Of a stretch of 64,000 nt of DNA, positions 27,701 through 35,570 are shown piece after piece. The DNA is taken from NCBI RefSeq assembly GCF_025628885.1, contig NZ_JAOTIF010000010.1, forward strand, positions 119,103 through 183,102, given 5' to 3'. Position numbers and translations under genes: made by a program. The notes below the pieces were generated by a model. It was given only the letters and a program-made list of their open reading frames with translations. It was not told the DNA's origin and did no database searches. The first letter of the stretch is position 1, and the number at the start of each line of letters is the position of its first letter. The stretch is from Paraflavisolibacter caeni. GTDB lineage: Bacteria > Bacteroidota > Bacteroidia > Chitinophagales > Chitinophagaceae.

Positions 27701-29635
27701 TGATATTTGCCTTCCCGGATAAAGCCCGAATAAATGCGATGCATGTCTGTGCAATGGATCCGTTTCTTCAAAATCCATATACCATTCCTGCAACTGTCCT
27801 TTGCTGCCAATGTGAAGCGGATATAGTTTATTTCTTTTTTCGATCAGCATATTTCTAAAAGCGGTATCTGCTTTCAAAACATTACTTGCATCAATGAGAT
27901 TGGTAAATAAATCCCAGATAATTGACATATCCATTGTGGTGGCTACCGACACAGATTGTGGTTTCCTGTTCTTATCTCTGAATTTATTTTCAGGTGAAGT
28001 GGAAGGAGCAGTAACCAGATAACCATCTTTATCTTCCACCAGCCAATCCAATGAAAACATTGCTGCTTCTTTCATAATAGGATAAGCATATTGAGCAAGA
28101 AAGTTTTTGTCTTTTGTAAAAGTATAATGTTCCCACAAATGCTGACAAAGCCAGTTACCGCCCATATACCAATTGGCCCACACAGGATCACCTGCCCCCA
28201 CATCTCCTACCGGATTGGACGTGCACCAGATTTCTGAATTATGGTGCGCTACCCATCCATTGGCCCTGTAAAACTCTTTGGCGGTGTTGGCCCCCGTTAC
28301 CGACAGGCCTTTGATCCAGTGGAGTAAAGGCAGGTGCATCTCCGAAAGATTGGTCATCTCTGCGGGCCAATAGTTCATTTGCGTGTTGATGTTGATGGTA
28401 TAGTTGGAACTCCAGGGTGCTCTTAATTCCTTGTTCCAAATTCCCTGCAAGTTGGCAGGCGGCCCGCCGGGTCTGGAAGAAGAAATCAGCAGGTAACGGC
28501 CAAACTGAAAATACAAGGCCTCCAATTCTGGATCATACGCGCCTTTGGAATAGGCCTGTAAACGCTCGTCAGAAGGCAAGCTATGATTGCTGTTAGTTAC
28601 AGCCGTGTCTTTCAATGTAAAGGAGACACGGTTAAAATAATGTTGATAGTCTGCGGTGTGTGCTTGTAGTAAAGAAGGATAAGTTTTTTTAATGGCATTA
28701 TTGATCAATGAAGCGGCCATTGCTTTTTCATCTTTTCCCTGGCTGTCAGGACATTTGTCAAACCCATTAAAGCTGGTAGCGGCCGCTACATAGAGAACGA
28801 CTTCACTGGCATCACGTACCTGTATCCCTGAGGTATCGGCAACCACTTGACCATCTTTGCTTATGGCTTTAATGCGATACTGAAAACGCATGCCGTTACA
28901 ACCAGTGGTGTCTTCATAAACCACAGGCTCCCTGCCTTTGGGATTGTAATATCTGGGATCCACGTGAGCCGGAGCTTTTCCATTGACCAACAGTTCATTA
29001 CTACCATGAATTGATAACTGGTAACGCAACTGGCTTTGGGTAGAAACATCAAAGTTCAAAGCACCTTTACGGCTGGCTGTAATGCGCACCAACAGCACAT
29101 TGGCGGGTGCGGAGGCAATCACTTCCCGCTTATATTCTATACCGTTTACTGTAAAGCGGGTGGTGGCAATGGCTTTTTGCAGATCCAGGTCCCGGTAATA
29201 AGCAGAAGGAGTGGCCCCCTGAAAGTTTTGCTTGATTACAAGATCTCCCAAAGGCATATAAGACTCGGTAAACAAACCTTGCATTTTTCTGGCTAGCTGG
29301 TTGGCCTTGGAATAGTCTTCTTCTTTCAATAAGGCCTCTCTGATTTGCGGGAGGTAAGTAGGAGCTTCCGGGTTGATGTTTCTTTTTACCGGGCCACCGC
29401 TGTACAGGGTACTTTCATTGAGCTGGATGAGTTCTTCTTCCACCCCGCCGAAAATCATTCCTCCGATGTGTCCATTACCTACCGGCAAAGCCTCTACCCA
29501 TTGAGTAGCAGGCTTATTGTACCATAACTTTAAAGTAGACTGGGCGAGTGTAGTAAAAGGAAACCCCGAAAAAAGAAATAGATGTACAATGAAATTAGTA
29601 TGCGTTTTCTCTATTAATCTTTGAAATATTTTCAT
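24770..29635 (-). CDS. GH95-GH35 fusion: alpha-L-fucosidase joined to beta-galactosidase
   Basis: 1621 residues in one uninterrupted frame from ATG 29635 (a TTG start would overlap the GH29 gene); the signal peptide ends FTTLAQ. The N-terminal half is a full-length GH95: WVEALPVGNGHIGGMIFGG, NTQMNYWPAEMTNL with the catalytic Asn near 418, and FQIDGNFAGTAGITEMLLQS with the acid Asp near 722. From about residue 835 a full-length GH35 follows: FHYFRTPKELWRDR, LMQIENEYDYHK (acid/base Glu near 1000) and FVTELQGGWFS (nucleophile Glu near 1087), then galactose-binding-like beta domains to the end. There is no linker and no second signal. GH95 removes alpha-1,2-fucose (some members L-galactose) and GH35 the beta-galactose so exposed. 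That is the order needed for Fuc-Gal-Xyl side chains of xyloglucan. Confidence 0.93.
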   Translation of the reverse strand: MKIFQRLIEKTHTNFIVHLFLFSGFPFTTLAQSTLKLWYNKPATQWVEALPVGNGHIGGMIFGGVEEELIQLNESTLYSGGPVKRNINPEAPTYLPQIREALLKEEDYSKANQLARKMQGLFTESYMPLGDLVIKQNFQGATPSAYYRDLDLQKAIATTRFTVNGIEYKREVIASAPANVLLVRITASRKGALNFDVSTQSQLRYQLSIHGSNELLVNGKAPAHVDPRYYNPKGREPVVYEDTTGCNGMRFQYRIKAISKDGQVVADTSGIQVRDASEVVLYVAAATSFNGFDKCPDSQGKDEKAMAASLINNAIKKTYPSLLQAHTADYQHYFNRVSFTLKDTAVTNSNHSLPSDERLQAYSKGAYDPELEALYFQFGRYLLISSSRPGGPPANLQGIWNKELRAPWSSNYTININTQMNYWPAEMTNLSEMHLPLLHWIKGLSVTGANTAKEFYRANGWVAHHNSEIWCTSNPVGDVGAGDPVWANWYMGGNWLCQHLWEHYTFTKDKNFLAQYAYPIMKEAAMFSLDWLVEDKDGYLVTAPSTSPENKFRDKNRKPQSVSVATTMDMSIIWDLFTNLIDASNVLKADTAFRNMLIEKRNKLYPLHIGSKGQLQEWYMDFEETDPLHRHASHLFGLYPGRQISANHTPEFFEAARKSLEIRGDAGTGWSRGWKINWWARLLNGDHAYKLLRQLLNYSGSDSKGGGGTYPNFFDAHPPFQIDGNFAGTAGITEMLLQSHLGEIHLLPALPSAWKEGSIKGLKARGAFEISINWANGLLSNSVIKSLQGGTCVLRTNMPVTVNGVKAKVNETGNGYLTIFETQKGKAYDVIANNRIYYDGSSLKIEGKDFFIYSAAFHYFRTPKELWRDRFIKIKAAGFNTIETYIPWNLSELNMPRDINDYSQIDFTDLKEWLDMAQNEFGFYTVLRPGPFICAEFAGGGYPRWLAKYRPDDVKDFWLRSADPRYLDWCDHWYKAICKLIAKEQITAKPKGKKGVILMQIENEYDYHKTNNKVYALQRMYKAAVHAGVDIPIFTCMTTESRGSRDSLLSQVFDCDNYYVGKKDAITCAKRMEDLKLKQPNAPGFVTELQGGWFSTVKGALSEEHYSDDKHFYALGMMSILGGSTGIFPYVFVGGTHFAGWGARGQTTSYDYNAAIRENGALSPKYYAARNLGHFIKTYGSLLIHSRGGVCVIQNIPFEVAGGIRVAQNGTRFVFLHNSSAQRASGTMLIQPDKSADAGKPMYNFDQNENKVLIHLNTSKNAALAGLADLSINYSLEPMETKVLIIASGSNPDQGKWWTYQSPEMEKQQPVVVRIKEVQKCDEDFKARWQPLKEGVSLPEVGINDVRYVLYRSHFKLTPEEAGKYQHLLFNTFSRDIINVQVNGKLAQREYPSETWAAEVTRPRDKSFTFIKETDYLNRFDVKSLLHPGENEIVLVYENIGHEHGYFPMEELCGIRVAGLGQADSALLKKLNWQVSRDLAGVQNGFTRPSFKPRKWQTISLDTLSNIARKGNNIQPKGKQDAMFTWYRAEFKLPEGATINNTWRLLINASGNGYIYVNGHNIGRHWEAGQQREYYIPECWLHSGNKPNVIVMGLRQTVNGAVIKAMEVASDTNNAVSMNSW

Positions 29636-29658
29636 ATCAATTCTGTTGTAGAACCACC

Positions 29659-31317
29659 TCAAACTATTTTAACCACGTTAGCAAAAGAATCCTCTGGTTT
29701 GATATCAGGTAAACTTACTACCAATCCATCCCCTGTCCTTTCAAAGGATAATTGTTGTTTGTTCGCCACCCATTCCACTCTTGTAATTTCCTGTGGATAG
29801 TTTGCACTTCCTTTGGCCAGAGTTTTAATGAGTAGCTTTCCGTTTTCCGGCCAGCCCAAAGCAGTAGCATACAATGCTTCTCCTTTTGTAACAAAGCGGA
29901 TATCTTCCGAGGTGAAGGGCTTTCCCTTTCCTTCGTTAAAACCCTGAGCGGTCAGGGCTGCGGCTGCTTGTTGCGCTGGCCCTTCCCCAAAGATTTTCCA
30001 TGGTCTCGTTCCAAAAACACTTTCGCTGTTAGCATTTATCCAGCGGCCGATTTCTTCTACTATCTTTCTTTCCTTTTCATCAATGGAACCATCACCCCGT
30101 ACCGGAATATTCAACAGCAGGTTACCATTTTTACTTACAACATCCACCAGCGTCTGAATAACGGTTTTAGCGCTTTTGTATCCATTACGGTCATATATTC
30201 CGCGTTCATAGTGCCAGCCACCTATACAGGTATCGGTTTGCCAGGGAAGTGGCTCAATGTTATTACTCTGTCCTCTTTCAATGTCCCACACCATGGCCTT
30301 ACGCTGGTCCTCGTCCAGTATTTTCCCGTTAATTACCGCTCTTAACTGGCCATAATCTTTGATGCTTTTGTTGTAGAGGTGAGCAGCAATACGTAGCCCG
30401 GCATCAGAAACAGGCCACATGGGTAATTGCGAATCGTCAAAATAAAGAAGATCCGGCTCATACTGATTGATCAGGTCAATCGTGCGGTTGAAGAACTTTT
30501 CAATATAGGCTTTGGTTGGTTGCGCTACGCCATTGCCCCAGTTCCATTGCTTGTGTATCCTGCCGTTATCATGGCTGTTTTCACTAAGCGGGTGATTTTG
30601 TGCATACAGTTCCTGCGGGTCTAATCCCTCCCACCATGTTCCTTTGCCATCGGCCTTGGTAAGATTGCCATCATAAGGCACACCTGCATATGGTCCGCTT
30701 TTATCGGAACGTTGTGCCACTTCGTACCAACTCCAGGCATGAGAAGCATGTATGCTTACGCCAAAGGGCAGACCTTGTTTTTTAGCAGCTTTGGCCCATC
30801 CGCCGATCAGGTCTTTTTGGGGTCCGATCTTCGTTGCGTTCCAGTTCTTTTGGTATTTGCTGTTGTACAAATCGAAATTATCGTGGTGATTGGCCATAGC
30901 CACAAAGTATTGGGCACCTACACTTTTGTACAATGCCACAAGTTCTTCCGGATCCCATTTCTCGGCTTTCCACTCGTGAATCACATCTTTAAATCCAAAC
31001 TTTGAAGGATGGCCATATTTCTGTAGATGGTATTTATACTGACGGGAACCTTCCAGGTACATACCCCTGGCATACCAGTCGCCGGCTTCCGGCTGACACT
31101 GCGGTCCCCAGTGGGCCCACATGCCAAATTTGGCATTTCGGTACCACTCTGGTGTCTGGTAATTCTGTAAAGAATCCCAGGTGGGCTTAAATGGCCCTTT
31201 TGCAATAGATTCACCTAAGTGTTGCTCACTAAATATATAATGACTTCCTAATGCCCTGGATAACCAAAAAGAAGGAATAGCAGCAGCCATTCCCTTAATC
31301 AATGTTCGCCTTTCCAT
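29659..31317 (-). CDS. GH29 alpha-L-fucosidase
   Basis: 552 residues from ATG 31317. The N-terminus MERRTLIKGMAAAIPSFWL has a twin-arginine-like RR motif before a short hydrophobic stretch, so Tat export is possible. GH29 marks are WYRNAKFGMWAHWGPQ, YFVAMANHHDNFDLYNSKY, GVSIHASHAWSW and EPDLLYFDDSQLP with the nucleophile Asp near residue 290. GNLLLNIPVRGDGSID and a C-terminal beta domain follow. It would remove alpha-fucose, giving a second fucosidase next to the GH95 domain; GH29 enzymes often take linkages other than alpha-1,2. Its stop is about 23 bp from the GH95-GH35 start, so they are co-transcribed. Confidence 0.94.
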   Translation of the reverse strand: MERRTLIKGMAAAIPSFWLSRALGSHYIFSEQHLGESIAKGPFKPTWDSLQNYQTPEWYRNAKFGMWAHWGPQCQPEAGDWYARGMYLEGSRQYKYHLQKYGHPSKFGFKDVIHEWKAEKWDPEELVALYKSVGAQYFVAMANHHDNFDLYNSKYQKNWNATKIGPQKDLIGGWAKAAKKQGLPFGVSIHASHAWSWYEVAQRSDKSGPYAGVPYDGNLTKADGKGTWWEGLDPQELYAQNHPLSENSHDNGRIHKQWNWGNGVAQPTKAYIEKFFNRTIDLINQYEPDLLYFDDSQLPMWPVSDAGLRIAAHLYNKSIKDYGQLRAVINGKILDEDQRKAMVWDIERGQSNNIEPLPWQTDTCIGGWHYERGIYDRNGYKSAKTVIQTLVDVVSKNGNLLLNIPVRGDGSIDEKERKIVEEIGRWINANSESVFGTRPWKIFGEGPAQQAAAALTAQGFNEGKGKPFTSEDIRFVTKGEALYATALGWPENGKLLIKTLAKGSANYPQEITRVEWVANKQQLSFERTGDGLVVSLPDIKPEDSFANVVKIV

Positions 31318-31413
31318 AAATTGATTTTATTGAAGTTTATGATTGCCCTCAGTATCAGGCCAAATCCCGCCGGGACGTATCACAGACTGACGCTGTGCAA
31401 ACAACATGGAAAC

Positions 31414-32958
31414 CTATTGAGTATTCGCTGTATTTGGGACCGATTGAGTAAGGTTTTCATCTTCTGAACCGGCTTTACGAAAAACAATTCCTTCCACAAA
31501 TTCCCCTGTAAAAATTCTAGCCATATCTGATGTCTTGTACCATGTTGGTTTTCCTTTCATATCATCGGTAATCGGTTTTCCGTTGATTACCAGGTTTTCA
31601 AAAATTATGTTCTTTACTTTCCTGTCTTTGTCATAGCCGGAGATTATGGATAGTTCAGCATGATTTCCGTTATAGGTGACATTTTTGAACAGCACGTTTT
31701 CGATTCCTCTTCCTGGAGCAGTACAATATTTAGAGTTGAAGAAAACACGAAGATTCAAAAGTTGCCCCTGCCGGAAATCTTCTACCCTAATATTTTCGAA
31801 ATGAACATTGCGCACAAGGTTGTTATCTCCCGCATTGATGCTCATACAGCCCTGGTAATCTAATTGAGCTTCTTTATGATCCAGAATATCGATATTGCTA
31901 TACTTTAAGTTCTCAAGCGTTTCCGGAACAGGCGTATTTCCATGCGTGCCAATCAAAATCGGGTGGGCAACATCCGCCCACAATGTTGAATTCCGCATGG
32001 TTATGTTTTTTGAACTTCCGGTAAAGCCTAACCGTGTGCCATATACAGTTGTACAATCATCAGAATTTCTGTTAAACACGCCATCGATTAAAACGTTACT
32101 GCTACTGATCACATTCATTCCGTCGCCCCAACCGAAATAACTTACCGATTTTACATTGCGGATGGCAACACTATCAGATCCGCCAGTAAAACACTGGGTA
32201 CAAAAGATGCCCTCAACACTCACATTTCTTGAATTGGCTATGCGGACACCCATTTTCACAGATTGATCCACCATGCCACTGCCCAGTACACGTACATTTT
32301 TTGCATCATTGATCAATAGCTGCCCTTTTAGAACCGCACCGCCAGCTAAGTAAACGGTCTTTCCTGAGGAAATGTGCAAACTTCCACCCGGCAATTCATG
32401 CATTCCCGGCCCGTAGTAAATAATGTTCGTATCAGCTTTATCAGGCTTGAAATTGTCAATCTGATTGGCGAACAAGTGAAGGTTGTGAAAAATATCACCG
32501 TTGACCTCCACAGAAAGGTTCATAGGTTTGCGTAGCTTAAACCGTATCGTGTTGTTTTCAGTTACCTGTTTGATGTTGTATGATAATGGGCGAATGCGTG
32601 TACTTTTAATCTTACCCTTAACGAAATTAACCGCAACTTCAACTTCGCCTGAAAAATCAAAATAAGCCATCGAAGCATTTTCTGTAGAGTGTTTCGCATC
32701 TTTCACCTGGTCAACTTTAATAAGGTAAGTAGGAATAGTTTGCCATGATTGGCCTGGAAGTCGGACCTTAACAAGAAAATCGTGATTTAATAATGCACCA
32801 ACTGGTGCCTGGTAGGCCTTCAAATTCCCAATCTGCTCAACCTGCGCACAGGTAACACCCGTTGTTAATACCATTGACAAACAACAAATGACTCTGACTC
32901 TTCTAAAAATTGCCAGTTTTCCGATGGGATATAAAAAAAATATTCTGAGTAATTCCAT
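31414..32958 (-). CDS. Right-handed beta-helix hydrolase, GH28/GH49-like (clan GH-N)
   Basis: 514 residues from ATG 32958; a long N-region precedes a hydrophobic signal (VICCLSMVLTTGVTCAQ). Residues about 45-170 form a beta-sandwich (DFLVKVRLPGQSWQ, ASMAYFDFSGEVEVAV), then coils of a parallel beta-helix: SGKTVYLAGGAVLKG, VRVLGSGMVDQS, GWGDGMNVISSSNVLIDG, NRNSDDCTTVYG and ILIGTHGN. The paired Asp (SDDC), the upstream Asp (GDG) and the His (THG) occupy the catalytic positions of GH28/GH49. The N-terminal beta-sandwich is more like GH49 than classical polygalacturonase. It may cut a pectic or other side chain; the substrate is open. It heads the operon with GH29 and GH95-GH35. A paralogue lies at 52083. 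Confidence 0.75.
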   Translation of the reverse strand: MELLRIFFLYPIGKLAIFRRVRVICCLSMVLTTGVTCAQVEQIGNLKAYQAPVGALLNHDFLVKVRLPGQSWQTIPTYLIKVDQVKDAKHSTENASMAYFDFSGEVEVAVNFVKGKIKSTRIRPLSYNIKQVTENNTIRFKLRKPMNLSVEVNGDIFHNLHLFANQIDNFKPDKADTNIIYYGPGMHELPGGSLHISSGKTVYLAGGAVLKGQLLINDAKNVRVLGSGMVDQSVKMGVRIANSRNVSVEGIFCTQCFTGGSDSVAIRNVKSVSYFGWGDGMNVISSSNVLIDGVFNRNSDDCTTVYGTRLGFTGSSKNITMRNSTLWADVAHPILIGTHGNTPVPETLENLKYSNIDILDHKEAQLDYQGCMSINAGDNNLVRNVHFENIRVEDFRQGQLLNLRVFFNSKYCTAPGRGIENVLFKNVTYNGNHAELSIISGYDKDRKVKNIIFENLVINGKPITDDMKGKPTWYKTSDMARIFTGEFVEGIVFRKAGSEDENLTQSVPNTANTQ

Positions 32959-33020
32959 GGGGCAGGTTTATTTACCAACTATCGTCACTGTTTAATTCTT
33001 AAGTTCATTTTCCAGGTTGT

Positions 33021-33054
33021 AATAGGAAAAGGAGTTTCTACCCCTTTTCCTATT
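33021..33054 (-). terminator. Terminator of the SusC/SusD operon
   Basis: A perfect 12-bp inverted repeat (AATAGGAAAAGG and CCTTTTCCTATT) with a 10-base loop lies 28 bp past the stop of the last operon gene at 33082. On the minus strand the core reads GGGGTAGAAAC, a sequence shared with hairpins at 42450 and 42940. Confidence 0.75.
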
Positions 33055-33081
33055 GTTCTGTTTTGTCCGCTTGAGGTCAAA

Positions 33082-33525
33082 TCATTCCGGGATCTCCACT
33101 TTCCTATATGTGTGTGACCATTTCAGGGAATCCTTTCCATCTTTAGAAAAGACAACGCCGCTCAGCACCAGCCACTTCTTGTCCTTACTGAGCTCATAGC
33201 TATTAACAAACTCCTTATTCTTCAGATCCCATTTGGCGTTAAACCGCAGATGAGTTACTTTTTCTTTATAATGGCCCTCATCCAATATTTTATACTCCCC
33301 TTTATGTGTCATAATTGTGTTTCCCTTTTCAAAACCCACATTATAATAACTCCCGTTTTCCTCAAATACCTTCATATGGGAAGGTGCATTCGGATCGGCC
33401 GGGTTACCAGTAACCCAAAAACCGGCAATTGCAGAATTAGAGATATTACTTCTATTGTCTTTAGAAAAAGACAATATCAAAAAAGAAAAAATCACAAAGC
33501 AGATTACTGGGAAGTACTTGTTCAT
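33082..33525 (-). CDS. Small secreted protein, DUF4488-like
   Basis: 147 residues from ATG 33525 (the frame is open further upstream, but this ATG starts a clean hydrophobic signal: MNKYFPVICFVIFSFLIL). The mature part is a compact beta-rich domain: AIAGFWVTGNP, MKVFEENGSYYNVGFEKG, TMTHKGEYKILDEGHYKEKV, SGVVFSKDGKDSLKWSHTYRKV. The layout resembles the lipocalin-like DUF4488 family, whose members are often found at the ends of PUL operons and lack a proven function. It is the last gene of the SusC/SusD operon, just before a strong terminator. No lipobox is evident. Confidence 0.65.
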   Translation of the reverse strand: MNKYFPVICFVIFSFLILSFSKDNRSNISNSAIAGFWVTGNPADPNAPSHMKVFEENGSYYNVGFEKGNTIMTHKGEYKILDEGHYKEKVTHLRFNAKWDLKNKEFVNSYELSKDKKWLVLSGVVFSKDGKDSLKWSHTYRKVEIPE

Positions 33526-33571
33526 TTTATTAGTTTTAGTTTGAAGAGATAGAAGCGTACAGATAAAACTT

Positions 33572-34267
33572 TTACCGCACAATATATTGAGTGGCAAATG
33601 TGTCAATACTGGTAGAATCAGGACGGTATATGGTTCTATAAGTAAACTTTGATGTTTGATAATTGAATCCTTTTAAACCAGTTCTTGCATTTGTTGCTGA
33701 TGTAATCACCGTCACAGAATCACCATCTGGATTTTTTGGATACTTTAACTCTGTGTGTAAGGCTGTTTTTACATCAATAGCATCCCAATTTATTGTCGTA
33801 CTGTCAGTAGCCGCAACATAGGTAATGGACGAAATCAAACGGTTATTGATCGTTCGACGATAGGAATCTCCATAAGAAACCCCGGTTACCGTTACAGGAA
33901 CAGAAGAGTTACCTTCTGCATCATACGTAAAGATGGTAAAGGTTCTTACACCTTCAGCTACTGTAAAAGTCTGATCAAAAAATGCTCCGTTACTTCTTTT
34001 AATTTCATAAGCTACTGAATCCGCTTTATTATTCCAGAAGATTTTCAAAGCTACGATCTTTGGGTCTGCATTCAACTTACCGGTGATGCGAATCCTGTTC
34101 ATACCTGAAAACACTGAAATCGAGTCTAGTCTACCAGTATACAGGATTTCTCCATCAGCAGTATATTTTTTAAAATCATCCCATTTTGAACAGGATAGAA
34201 GGGTTAGAGTTACCAGAAAAACAACGGGTAACCTCCTCATGTTTATTTTATCAAATGCTATTTTCAT
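33572..34267 (-). CDS. Surface lipoprotein, DUF4998-type (SusE-position)
   Basis: 231 residues from ATG 34267, with a lipobox TLLSC at Cys26 that predicts outer-membrane anchoring. The N-terminal part (DDFKKYTADGEILYTGRLDSI, IRITGKLNADPKIVALKIFWNN) matches the DUF4998 fold seen in lipoproteins encoded after SusD. The C-terminal part is another beta-sandwich. It most likely helps hold polysaccharide at the cell surface for the SusC/SusD transporter. It is the fourth gene of the operon. Confidence 0.75.
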   Translation of the reverse strand: MKIAFDKINMRRLPVVFLVTLTLLSCSKWDDFKKYTADGEILYTGRLDSISVFSGMNRIRITGKLNADPKIVALKIFWNNKADSVAYEIKRSNGAFFDQTFTVAEGVRTFTIFTYDAEGNSSVPVTVTGVSYGDSYRRTINNRLISSITYVAATDSTTINWDAIDVKTALHTELKYPKNPDGDSVTVITSATNARTGLKGFNYQTSKFTYRTIYRPDSTSIDTFATQYIVR

Positions 34268-34346
34268 TTTGTAATGATTGTGAGTGAACTAGCAGCGGTA
34301 CAGTAATAAGGTACCGCTGCCAGTAATTGATTGTTGAATTCACTGA

Positions 34347-35546
34347 TTAACGCGGATCTCCATACACTTTAAGTTCATTGATACTTTGGGCAGTACCGCC
34401 GGCAAAGTTTTCCAGGCACCTTATTCTTAGAAACTTAACTTTTGGTGCATCCAGGCGGATCTCCCAATTGAATCCGGCACTTGCTGTAGCCTGGTCCAGG
34501 GCATTATCCGTACCATAAGGAAGACCAGAGGGTTTCACAACCTCATAACTTCCCAGCAAAGTCCAGCTATTGTCCAATGTGCCATTAGTAGATGGATTGT
34601 CAGAGCCATAGATCTCGAATCTCTTCATTGTTGTTAAAAAGTAATAGCGCGTACCTTCCGGGTATGGACGGATCCAGATACGACTAAGCTTGGCCGTTAT
34701 CCCCATATCAAAAGTAATCATGTGCGGCTGGGGTCCTCCATTCACCTGGTGCGTAAAGCTGGTATAAGGCCATCCTAAACGGTTATCCCAGGCATACTCC
34801 AATTTGGCGCCATTCGTTACCTGTGGAGCATCTCCGGGTAAAACAACACCCCTGAAATTTACCGGGTTTAGCTGTGTTTCGAAAATCGGGTTGATATCTC
34901 GATACATCGTATCCGTTGTGTTGCCCCACCGATCTTTTACTAAAAAACCAAGCCGGGTGGTTACAGTATCCATGCCTTTGACCTTATTCAATATATTTTT
35001 TTCATTGGTAAAAACACTCATATTGTTATTGATCTCATACTCCTTAAATACATTTTTAGTCAGCACAACGATTGAGATGTTGTCTCCGGTTGGGTTACTT
35101 GCAGTTAAGTTAAAACCTCCAAAGGCATTTACAATGTTGATGCTTTTAAAAACCTGCCAGATAGGCGCTTCCAATGGTTTTATCTTGATTACTACTGGTG
35201 CAGACTGCACTCCGCTCCTGGATACAGAATATAGCTTCACTTCATGCTCCAGTGTATCTGCAAAACCTTCCAGGATGAGAGAATCCTGGTAATAGGATGC
35301 CTTAGTTTCTGCTAATTCACCTGAAGAGGGGAGATATTCCGCTTTTACATACAGCAGATTTTTATCGCTGGGTATAGAATAGGTGATCTTTGCCTTTCCT
35401 GGCCTGTTTTCCACCTGCACATTGCTTACAACTACAGGAATTGATTGATCACTACTGACAGGCTGATGGCCTTCGTCTTTCTGGCAAGATTGTAAAGCCA
35501 CAAAAGCCGTAACAAAAAGAATCAAATGTTTTATGCTAAAGTTCAT
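34347..35546 (-). CDS. Surface glycan-binding lipoprotein, DUF4959/DUF5000-type
   Basis: 399 residues from ATG 35546; lipobox ALQSC at about Cys21. It has an N-terminal Ig/Fn3-like domain of DUF4959 type (VVVSNVQVENRPGKAKITYSIPSD), a second beta domain (about 135-230), and a C-terminal discoidin-like domain (about 240-398: TFDMGITAKLSRIWIRPYPEGTRYY, KRFEIYGSDNPS, VKFLRIRCLENF). This plan is that of surface glycan-binding proteins encoded next to SusD. It probably captures the polymer for import. It lies directly after SusD. Confidence 0.82.
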   Translation of the reverse strand: MNFSIKHLILFVTAFVALQSCQKDEGHQPVSSDQSIPVVVSNVQVENRPGKAKITYSIPSDKNLLYVKAEYLPSSGELAETKASYYQDSLILEGFADTLEHEVKLYSVSRSGVQSAPVVIKIKPLEAPIWQVFKSINIVNAFGGFNLTASNPTGDNISIVVLTKNVFKEYEINNNMSVFTNEKNILNKVKGMDTVTTRLGFLVKDRWGNTTDTMYRDINPIFETQLNPVNFRGVVLPGDAPQVTNGAKLEYAWDNRLGWPYTSFTHQVNGGPQPHMITFDMGITAKLSRIWIRPYPEGTRYYFLTTMKRFEIYGSDNPSTNGTLDNSWTLLGSYEVVKPSGLPYGTDNALDQATASAGFNWEIRLDAPKVKFLRIRCLENFAGGTAQSINELKVYGDPR

Positions 35547-35570
35547 ATCATTAGTTTTTGAAAGTAAGTA

